Shown piece by piece: positions 1 through 6,794 of a stretch of 36,420 nucleotides of DNA; positions within the stretch are counted from its first letter, which is position 1; every line of letters starts with the position of its first letter. The notes beneath the pieces were generated by a model. The model was given only the letters and a program-made list of their open reading frames with translations, made no database searches and was not told the DNA's origin. The translations under genes were made by a program, and so were the position numbers. The stretch is taken from positions 1 through 36,420 of the forward strand of contig JANQDZ010000054.1 of assembly GCA_028278645.1 (NCBI GenBank), in the 5' to 3' direction. This DNA comes from Longimicrobiales bacterium (lineage in GTDB: Bacteria; Gemmatimonadota; Gemmatimonadetes; Longimicrobiales; Gaopeijiaceae).

Positions 1-36
1 ATCCTTGAACTCTGGCGTGTAAATCCGATGGCTCAT
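1..36 (-). CDS. Insertion-sequence transposase, N-terminal fragment (runs off the window)
   Basis: Twelve codons are visible, reading MSHRIYTPEFKD from an ATG at 36-34. A strong Shine-Dalgarno AGGAGG lies 4 bases upstream of the ATG. This opening is typical of the small helix-turn-helix subunit (OrfA) of IS3-like transposases, which binds the element's ends. The rest of the gene lies outside the window. The palindrome and the tandem TGTCCAC motifs just upstream are in the place expected for the element's end and promoter. Family assignment rests on the start only, so the IS group cannot be named. Confidence 0.6.
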   Translation of the reverse strand, partial: MSHRIYTPEFKD

Positions 37-51
37 GACACCTCCTGGGTT

Positions 52-69
52 GGTCTAGAATTCTAGACC
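52..69. repeat. 18-bp perfect palindrome upstream of the transposase start
   Basis: The sequence GGTCTAGAATTCTAGACC is its own reverse complement. It ends 15 bases before the transposase ATG, next to the ribosome-binding site, so in RNA it could form a hairpin controlling translation, or in DNA bind a dimeric repressor. Its role is not known. Confidence 0.7.
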
Positions 70-74
70 CCACG

Positions 75-130
75 TGTCCACCAAACCATGGGAATTCCAC
101 CTAGCTGTCCACTGAACCATGGGAAGTCCA
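75..130. repeat. Two tandem 25-mers starting TGTCCAC, probable IS-end motif
   Basis: Copies at 75-99 and 106-130 start TGTCCAC, share the core AACCATGGGAA and end TCCA. They match at 22 of 25 positions and are spaced 31 bases start to start. A third, degenerate version with the same first 8 bases and the same TCCA end is at 199-223. Position next to a transposase start suggests transposase-binding sites at an IS terminus. The other end of the element is not in view. Confidence 0.5.
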
Positions 131-262
131 AACCTCCAGTGGAGTTCGAGCGGGATCATGCAGCATGAACAACAGTGGTCAATCTTGCAGGCCGCCCCTG
201 TCCACCTTCAGGGGTTCACTCCAACTTTTGTGCAATTTTGGGCCGCCGCTAACACAGCCACC

Positions 263-1003
263 TCAGCTTCGCTTGGGATACGTCCCCCGGGTCGAGAACA
301 GGTAGATCTTCGCAGCGGATTTTAGTAGAAACACCACAGAATAGAGAAATAGTGCGATCATCAAGACTCGCACATTGTTATAGAAATATGCCGCTATATA
401 GCTCACCAGCAGTCCTTCAACGGTGAATAAATCAAAAAAGAACGGGTGTATTTTTCCAAAGACATTTTTCTGAGCCGTCTCTCCAACAGTTTTTTCGTGC
501 TTATCTTTCACAACGCCATTTGAATACAACGCCCGATAATAGTTGTTTTTCACAGAGTCATAAAAGCCAATGGATATTGCTCCCGATATAGCAAGGTAAA
601 GAAAGCGAATATCATCATATCTGTTGAATTGTGCGATTCCCATTGACGCGAATAGCAATGGCAACACAAGGGAATGAGTAAGGTAGTCCCAGTAAGCCCC
701 ATTTTTGGAGAAGCACTGTGTAAACCTCGCCACTTCACCGTCAGCAAGATCCAAGAGGACCTGCAAGCGCCAAAGCACGTAGGCAACCAATAACTGAAAA
801 GGTCCGCCGAGTAGTATGAGTATCGTGCTTGTCAAACCAACAAGAAAAAACGCGCCCGTCACAAAGTTAGCCGACAAGCCAAGGTTCACGAAGACGAAGG
901 TAAGGTAGGTGGCTCCCCGACTAGAGAAGTAGTAGAGTCGAGTGTGTTCTCTCACGTTGGCCCGTTTCGAGCGGCCCTTAATCTCCTCAATACTATGCAC
1001 CAT
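263..1003 (-). CDS. CDP-alcohol phosphotransferase family membrane enzyme
   Basis: Encodes 246 residues with several hydrophobic helices (about 34-60, 65-84, 110-122, 133-146, 198-232). Enzymes of this family move a phospho-alcohol from a CDP carrier to another alcohol in the membrane and make phospholipids or polyol-phosphate-modified glycans. The signature D-x2-DG-x2-AR-x8-G-x3-D-x3-D is present at residues 85-110 (D85, D88, G89, A92, R93, G102, D106), but the last aspartate, the proposed catalytic base, is His110. The ATG overlaps the end of the glycosyltransferase gene by 11 bases, so translation is probably coupled. The DNA is visibly A+T-richer than the rest (25 of 60 G+C in 361-420), which suggests transfer. 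Substrate unknown; the family call is firm, activity less so because of His110. Confidence 0.8.
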   Translation of the reverse strand: MVHSIEEIKGRSKRANVREHTRLYYFSSRGATYLTFVFVNLGLSANFVTGAFFLVGLTSTILILLGGPFQLLVAYVLWRLQVLLDLADGEVARFTQCFSKNGAYWDYLTHSLVLPLLFASMGIAQFNRYDDIRFLYLAISGAISIGFYDSVKNNYYRALYSNGVVKDKHEKTVGETAQKNVFGKIHPFFFDLFTVEGLLVSYIAAYFYNNVRVLMIALFLYSVVFLLKSAAKIYLFSTRGTYPKRS

Positions 1004-2117
1004 GGGCTACCCCCAAGATCCGATCATAGACACTCTCATAACTCTTCGAGGTTTTCTCCCAGGTGAAACCGGTGGGGTCGATGTTGAAACGTTGACCGCG
1101 AGGTGATAAACACTCGGCGATCTTGGCAGCCAAGTCTTCACTGTTGCCTGGAGAGCATAAGAACGGATAATCGGTTCCCAAGATGGTTCTGACAGACCCA
1201 ACTTTGCTGCTAACGACTTTTGTCCCGCAGGCGATAGCCTCTAATAGAACCTTGGGTACCCCTTCAGAAACACTCGAAAGCACAAATATCTCGGCCGAGT
1301 TTAGTATCTCTACCACCTCATTTCGCCTTTTATGACCGAGGAATTCAACCTCGTTTGTCAAATCAAGGCGTCGGGTCTGATCTTTTAGCCGATCCTCCAG
1401 TGGCCCACCTCCAACGATGCTAAGAGAGTAACCATTAAGCCTTCCTGAACCCTTTAGGATTTTGACGGCATCTATCAATACATCAAACCCCTTTTCTTTC
1501 TTGAGTGACCCTATGGAGACGATTTGTTTTCGCCGGGTATGACCCATATCGAAGAAGACCTTTGGGTCCACCCCGTTCAACACCTCGGTCCTGGCTCGGA
1601 TGCCCTGTTCGTCGAAATATGGCTCCATGTGAGAGCCTAGAAAAAAGACATGATCAAAGTGCACCAATAGGCGCGTAAGGAGATTTGATTCCCTTAGCAC
1701 GTTGAAATCACCGCCGTGGAACGTAATGAAAATCTTCTTTCCCAAGAGTTTCGCAAATAGAGCGATCGGATAATAGGCTGGAGAGTGAATATGCACAGCA
1801 TCATGCCTGAAGGTATGTGGTGACACTCTCACGGCGAAAGCGATCGCTCGACACGCCCTTAGTACCCTATCAGCAAAAGACTTGCGTTCCTTTCCACCTA
1901 TGAACACGGGAAATGTACGGATTAGTCTTGCATTCTTCGGAACCGGAAGGGGGTGTCCAGCCAGCCGTTCAGATATGATGGTAGTCTGACACCTGCAATG
2001 TTCAGTGACCTTATATGCATGATACCCCGCCCCACTGAATACCTCCGTTGGATAGTTCCCAATGCGTAGGAGCCGATACATGGACCCTGGAAGTTTCCTC
2101 GTTCTCCGTTTTACCAT
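993..2117 (-). CDS. GT4-family glycosyltransferase (GT-B fold)
   Basis: Encodes 374 residues. The N-terminal domain has FHGGDFN at 133-139. The C-terminal donor-binding domain has GSLKKEKG (203-210), IVGGGPLEDRL (234-244) and the E-x7-E motif of retaining GT4 enzymes (E285 and E293 in SEGVPKVLLE). Such enzymes transfer a sugar from a nucleotide donor to a lipid-linked or growing glycan on the cytoplasmic face. It overlaps the downstream CDP-alcohol phosphotransferase gene, so both probably modify one glycolipid or polysaccharide. No good Shine-Dalgarno precedes the ATG at 2117; Met13 (2081) is an alternative start. Donor and acceptor cannot be read from sequence. Confidence 0.88.
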   Translation of the reverse strand: MVKRRTRKLPGSMYRLLRIGNYPTEVFSGAGYHAYKVTEHCRCQTTIISERLAGHPLPVPKNARLIRTFPVFIGGKERKSFADRVLRACRAIAFAVRVSPHTFRHDAVHIHSPAYYPIALFAKLLGKKIFITFHGGDFNVLRESNLLTRLLVHFDHVFFLGSHMEPYFDEQGIRARTEVLNGVDPKVFFDMGHTRRKQIVSIGSLKKEKGFDVLIDAVKILKGSGRLNGYSLSIVGGGPLEDRLKDQTRRLDLTNEVEFLGHKRRNEVVEILNSAEIFVLSSVSEGVPKVLLEAIACGTKVVSSKVGSVRTILGTDYPFLCSPGNSEDLAAKIAECLSPRGQRFNIDPTGFTWEKTSKSYESVYDRILGVAHGA

Positions 2118-2876
2118 GCCAGGGAAGCCCGGATACAGTAACCCGGAGGGTTTTGTGATTTTGGACGCGGTAGAATCTGCAAAACCACTTTGCAGAGGGT
2201 GTTTAAGGCATTCCGACTCGATGCCCCCACAATGCTCATGCCACCAACCAGAACGGCGAAAGCTCGTACTAGACCCAACGGGCGTCCCTTACACTGCCAC
2301 GAGCTGAGGCCCAGCGATGCCAAAGAGAAGCTAGAAGCTGCCCCACCCCCGGTGGAACCCCGAGGGTCCGGGCGGCATAAGGGACCTGGATCTCAACCCC
2401 TCTCGTCCATGGTACGCTCCCGAAGAGGAAACTCACCCGCGCTATCCATCGATTCCATCTGGACCGATCTCACTATGCTCGTAGTTGGGCGCATCGAATC
2501 CGATTGAGGTTTCGGTCTTAGTCGAGGCTCCGCTCGGATCCCACCACGTACCTTCCATCCCCACACCGAGGCCACACTTGGCAGTTCGGGAGAATGGTTG
2601 GCGGCCAAGAATTAATACAACAAACGTAGCCTTAGGATGGGTCGGAGTCCTTTCCGGCGGTTCCTGAAACATGGTTAGTCCCAAGGCCTCTTCTTGGAAC
2701 CCAAGCATGGCCGGACACAAGGGACCACGTACCGCTTCTCAGACTCCACCCCACGAAAGAAAAACCCTGGAACTGGTGAGCCCTTTCTCGAATGAAACAC
2801 AGCCCGGCAGACGCATTCCCAGGGAATGCTAGCCTTGGAATCTCGATTCCTTCCCACAGGCAAGGTCGAACCCCTA
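2118..2876. other. 759-bp gap with no convincing gene
   Basis: Both strands were read. Open frames are short, lack ribosome sites and resemble no family I know. The most protein-like stretch is on the minus strand at 2442-2720 (92 codons), which continues the frame of the upstream acyltransferase after its stop; it may be a remnant but I would not call it. A clear inverted repeat lies at 2176-2196. A gap this long inside a co-directional cluster suggests a lost gene or a second promoter for the glycosyltransferase pair. Confidence 0.5.
2176..2196. repeat. 8-bp stem inverted repeat upstream of the glycosyltransferase
   Basis: TCTGCAAA (2176-2183) pairs with TTTGCAGA (2189-2196) around a 5-base loop, about 59 bases upstream of the glycosyltransferase start. 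No T-run follows on either strand, so it is not a standard intrinsic terminator. An operator or leader hairpin is possible. Confidence 0.45.
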
Positions 2877-3983
2877 CTATGCCCTTTGAGTAGCTCCATC
2901 GGGAAGGTCCTTGAATAGACTCACCCCATTGGCGATCAACACATTGCATCCAATCCGTACTTTTATGAATACGGAGGCTCCCATTCCAACCAAAGTGTTT
3001 TTGCCGACAGAGACATGACCGGCCAGAAGCGCTCCCGGAGCGATATGAACATTGTCCCCAAGGATACAGTCGTGGGAAACCACAGCACCGGAGTTGATGA
3101 TGCAATTTTTTCCGATTTCCGCACCGGAACCAACCACGGCTTTGGCGAATACTTGGGTCCCCTCTCCGAGGTTGGCCGACGGCTCCACTGTCGCATGTGG
3201 GTGGATCAGATGGGGAAGTTCGAATCCCGCACTTTTCAAGCGTCGGAAAACCTCGGCCCGGTCGGCGTGTCGCATTGCGGCTCCGAAGGCGTTCACAGCA
3301 TACCGAACTCCATTGGCGAAGAACTGAACCAGTGTTGTGTCGGAATCGTCACCGATCACCGGAACATCGAGAATGGTGGTTCCGATCACCAGGTTTCCAT
3401 CGAGGATCCCAGCGATTTCGTGGGTCCCCAGTCGTCGGATCAGATCGATACACATCTTCCCGTGGCCGCCACCGCCAAAGAGCAGGATCGCATTTTTAGG
3501 AAAGGACCGGCCTTCGGTTGGAGTTGGATCTTTCTCATCCCGAGCCAAAAAGCTCTCAACATCGTCCCGAGTTACCAGGCTCAGGTGATCAAAGAGCTTA
3601 GGATCTAGTTCGTGGAAGGCAATGAGCCGGGCAGCCGGTTTGGAGATTCGGGGTCCGCCATCTCTTGGCTCTGGTTCGTTGGCTTCGGACTCCTGACTTA
3701 AAGGCTCCGTGTCGGCCTGAAACTCGGCCGTAGGAAAGCTCGGATCATCGGATACCACAGCCAAGATTGAACCGACCTGGATCCGGTCACCCTGGGAGTG
3801 GACGAAAAACAAGTATCCATTACAGGGGGCAGCTACCTCAAAAACCGCTTTCGAGGTTTCCAGAGCCGCGATGACTTCACCCTCCAGGATTTGCGCACCG
3901 CTCTGAACAGTAAATTCGACTATTAGGTAGTAGTCATCGCTGACGGTCTCTCTCGGAACGTGGATCCGCGTTGCAGGACTCAA
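2877..3983 (-). CDS. Lipoyl domain - PSBD - NeuD/PglD-type acyltransferase fusion
   Basis: Encodes 368 residues with three parts. Residues 5-80 are a lipoyl/biotinyl domain; ETSKA places the modified lysine at K45, and ETSK is the lipoyl rather than the biotin (MKM) type. Residues 112-146 look like the peripheral-subunit-binding domain (PSBD) that docks E1 or E3 in 2-oxo-acid dehydrogenase complexes. Residues 165-368 are a NeuD/PglD sugar O/N-acyltransferase: a nucleotide-sugar-binding start (FGGGGHGK, 169-176) and then left-handed beta-helix hexapeptides. His304 in VVSHDC is at the position of the PglD catalytic base. The usual E2 catalytic domain is absent. The ATG overlaps the E1 stop by 4 bases. 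Inference: E1 charges the lipoyl arm with an acyl group, and the beta-helix trimer passes it to a sugar. Domain calls are firm; the reaction is a hypothesis. Confidence 0.85.
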   Translation of the reverse strand: MSPATRIHVPRETVSDDYYLIVEFTVQSGAQILEGEVIAALETSKAVFEVAAPCNGYLFFVHSQGDRIQVGSILAVVSDDPSFPTAEFQADTEPLSQESEANEPEPRDGGPRISKPAARLIAFHELDPKLFDHLSLVTRDDVESFLARDEKDPTPTEGRSFPKNAILLFGGGGHGKMCIDLIRRLGTHEIAGILDGNLVIGTTILDVPVIGDDSDTTLVQFFANGVRYAVNAFGAAMRHADRAEVFRRLKSAGFELPHLIHPHATVEPSANLGEGTQVFAKAVVGSGAEIGKNCIINSGAVVSHDCILGDNVHIAPGALLAGHVSVGKNTLVGMGASVFIKVRIGCNVLIANGVSLFKDLPDGATQRA

Positions 3984-5953
3984 GAAATCATCTCCATTGC
4001 CTTCCTTGCAATGTGTCGTGCCGAGGGTAAACAGGCGCGCTCGGCCTCGATACTACTGGGAACGATATCATTGTGGCCGAGTCTACCAAAAGCCTCCAGT
4101 TGGACCCCTGCCTCTGCTACTCGCGCGGCGACCTCGCTTCCCAGGGCCGCAAAACAGGGACCTTCCTCCGCAACCAATAATCTGCCCGTTGACCGCACGG
4201 AATGTAGGACGGGGTTTATGTTGAGGGGGTGGAGTTGGGTGGGGCAGATAATCTCACCCAGGACCTCTTCGTCGTCAAAGAGGTCCTGGACAGCTCTTTC
4301 AGCTTCTTCAAGCATCCCGCCGTAGCAGAAAATAGTTATAGCCGCGTTTCCCCGGGCCGGAGAGATCCGAACACAGGGGAGCGGCTCGTTCGAGAAAGTA
4401 ACTCGAAACCCTCGTGGGGGTTCGGCGTCAAGGTACCTAGTATAAAGTACCTTGTTCTCGATAACGACGGCGGGGTGGGAGATACACTCGCACAGGGTTT
4501 GGTATACCCTTCGAGGCGACCAACGGGCGTTCAGTGCAACTACGTCTAAGCCTGGTATGCCCAAGAAGTGTTTTTCAATAGACTGGCTATGCGTTGGACC
4601 GTACCCCCGTCTCCCCCCCATCGGTGTCCGCAGTATAAGTGGCACCTGGACCTTCCCATCGTACATGCGTTCAAACTTGCAGGCATGTTGCTGGAGTTGG
4701 TCGAATGTGAGGGAAAGAAAATCACCGAACATGATCTCAACGAGAGCCGGGAAACCAGCCATCGATGCTCCGGCTCCGACACCGGTAATGGCTGCTTCAC
4801 TGATCGGTGTGTTCCTTACACGACTCGGGAAAAGCTCGCTAAGGTCTCTAGTGACTTTGAAAGCTCCCCCGTACCCACCCTCAATATCTTCCCCGAGCAT
4901 CAGAAGGTCTGGCCGACTCTGCAAAAGACCCCGAAAGGTGTCGTAGAGGATATCAGAGATTTTCGCCTGCTCAAAATGGACCTCCTGCCACTCTGTCTGG
5001 GGATCAGATTCAGCCAGGTCTTCCGGTAGGGAGCAATGAGGTGCGCTCTCGCTGAGCTGGACAGCCTGCTCAACCTGGTGGTCAATCTCTGACAACAGAG
5101 GAGGAAGCCATTGAGGTTCATCGTTAAGGAGGCGAGTCAAGGAATCTTTCTGGACGAACGCACCGATCTCCTCCGGGGCCCTGTTGTCATCTCCCTTTGA
5201 ATGGGCCTTGAGTCGATAGGTCTTAATCTCGAGCAAAAGAGGTGCTCTATTTGTCCGAACCTGCTCGATAGATCCTGCAGCGTCAGTGAGAAGCCGCCGC
5301 CAGTCCCAGGTGTTTGACTCTGCAAACGGGATCCCAAATGCTGAAGCCCGTGCCTCAACCGATCCGGCCAAAGTCTGGGTTGACGCAGTAGATTGAGCAT
5401 ACCCGTTGTTCTCCACAACGATGAGAAGCGGAATGGCCCACTTAGATGCGAGGTTTAGTGTTTCATACAGGACACCCTCCCCCAGCGTCCCGTCTCCAAC
5501 GAACACAACAACAATACCGTCCGACTCATGCAGGCTTTGCGCAAGGGCCAGGCCGGCTGCCACCGGCACCATCCCGCCCTGAACCCCATTGGAGAAAAAC
5601 CCGGGCGCATGAAGGTGTTGACTACCTCCCTTGCCCCCGCAAACCCCAGTGGCCCTTCCCATAATCTCGGCTGTAAGTCCTTCAACGTCTCCGGTCCAAG
5701 CAATGAAGTGACCATGTCCCCGATGGTTGGAAACGATGATGTCGTTTTGGCCAAGGCCAGCGGCGATCGCCACGCCAACCCATTCTTGCCCGATACATGT
5801 GTGGACGGTTCCGTTTAGTTTGCCCTCAGAGAAGAGGGATAAGAAACGCTCCTCAGTCCGGCGGATGAGCAAGGCTTGGGAGATCAGACGTTTCTCAAGG
5901 TCATCGGGGGCCGGGTCTTCGGAACCCGGTTTTCGTATCACAGGTTTGTTCAT
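3980..5953 (-). CDS. 2-oxo-acid dehydrogenase E1, alpha and beta subunits fused
   Basis: Thiamine-diphosphate enzyme that decarboxylates a 2-oxo acid and reductively acylates a lipoyl arm. Numbering runs from the longest reading frame (686 residues, ATG at 6040). The alpha part (about 48-330) has the TPP motif GDG (182-184)...NN (211-212) and KAHSKGDD (278-285), equivalent to the GHS-type loop. The beta part (about 355-686) has LGEDIEGGYGG (382-392), NTPISEAAI (410-418) and GPTHSQS (481-487) with the conserved histidine. I prefer the start at Met30 (5953), since residues 1-29 are arginine-rich and unlike E1; neither start has a good ribosome site. A possible -10 box (GATAAT, 6079-6084 reversed) lies upstream. 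The only lipoyl partner in view is the next gene; no E2 core or E3 is present. Substrate could be pyruvate, acetoin-like or branched-chain. Confidence 0.9.
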   Translation of the reverse strand: MNKPVIRKPGSEDPAPDDLEKRLISQALLIRRTEERFLSLFSEGKLNGTVHTCIGQEWVGVAIAAGLGQNDIIVSNHRGHGHFIAWTGDVEGLTAEIMGRATGVCGGKGGSQHLHAPGFFSNGVQGGMVPVAAGLALAQSLHESDGIVVVFVGDGTLGEGVLYETLNLASKWAIPLLIVVENNGYAQSTASTQTLAGSVEARASAFGIPFAESNTWDWRRLLTDAAGSIEQVRTNRAPLLLEIKTYRLKAHSKGDDNRAPEEIGAFVQKDSLTRLLNDEPQWLPPLLSEIDHQVEQAVQLSESAPHCSLPEDLAESDPQTEWQEVHFEQAKISDILYDTFRGLLQSRPDLLMLGEDIEGGYGGAFKVTRDLSELFPSRVRNTPISEAAITGVGAGASMAGFPALVEIMFGDFLSLTFDQLQQHACKFERMYDGKVQVPLILRTPMGGRRGYGPTHSQSIEKHFLGIPGLDVVALNARWSPRRVYQTLCECISHPAVVIENKVLYTRYLDAEPPRGFRVTFSNEPLPCVRISPARGNAAITIFCYGGMLEEAERAVQDLFDDEEVLGEIICPTQLHPLNINPVLHSVRSTGRLLVAEEGPCFAALGSEVAARVAEAGVQLEAFGRLGHNDIVPSSIEAERACLPSARHIARKAMEMIS

Positions 5954-6040
5954 CTGTTCTATCGGTGATCCTTTGGAGCAAAGGGCGACTCTGGAAAAAA
6001 TGTGCCTGCGTGATTCGGCGACGCAACGCCAATTCCTCAT

Positions 6041-6794
6041 CTCCCAGTCGCATCGGCACCTACCAAAGCCGGGGGCGCATTATCACTCAGCAAAAAGCCT
6101 GTACCGTCCTCCCTACCTCCGCGGGACGGCGGACCTGGGGACCCTATCGAACACCACCCCGCCTCAATGAACTTTATGGAGGGCCTCTCGGAGCGGCAGA
6201 AGCCCATCTGTGAGTACGGAAGCCTCCAGCGACGGTATCTGGAGAAAGACCACCAGGCGAAACGGGCGTCCTTTACTCCGTGGATTCCTAGGAGGACGGC
6301 CGTCCCGACCAGCCGATGAGCTCACCCTCCAATCTACCCCGTAGGGGCTCTCCGACTTAGGCCCTCAGCTAAACAGACGTCTGAGGGCGCACGCCGAACA
6401 ATGACCAACCCTACCGTGGCTCCCCGCGCGGATGGAACAGACTCGGTTTCGGGTTGAATATGCGGCACCGAGGGTAGCTAAAGCGACTCTCCTTTCCGTG
6501 AATTGACCCAACCGGCACCACTTTTCCCCCCTCCCCTTGGAACCGCTTGCCAAGTCCGACCGCCGAGCCTTTTTCTGACGCGGCCCTGGTCTTCCGACTT
6601 CTTCTTCGATCGATCGGCCGTTCTTTTAACCCTGGATTCCCTTTCGACCTGACCCCGTACTGGAGGCCAAACCGAGGTCCGGTTGGGCACCTCCCATCCG
6701 GAGGCTGGTATCTCTTCGGCCGCTCCCTTTTGATGCAGGATGTCGACATCCCATTGGAGGTCGAAGCCAGGGCCTGGTAACCGATGGATTCGGG
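6041..6794. other. Gap between envelope operon and E1, no convincing gene
   Basis: Presumably holds the promoter of the E1 cluster. An inverted repeat, GCCCTCAG (6361-6368) with CTGAGGGC (6381-6388), has an 8-bp stem and 12-base loop; no T-run follows. A short plus-strand frame at 6167-6319 (50 codons, mostly G/C at third positions, start MNFMEGLSERQK) has no ribosome site and resembles nothing I know; it may be a gene remnant. Other frames here look random. Confidence 0.45.

Noticed and set aside
75-130. Tandem 25-mers as a CRISPR array
   Set aside because: Only two good copies with a 6-base interval, no spacers and no cas genes; the IS context explains them better.
2190-2507. 105-codon plus-strand frame in the gap after the acyltransferase
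   Set aside because: Proline/arginine-rich, no ribosome site and no recognisable motif.
6411-6780. Open frames on both strands in the gap before E1
   Set aside because: Both overlap each other, have random-looking composition and no start signals.
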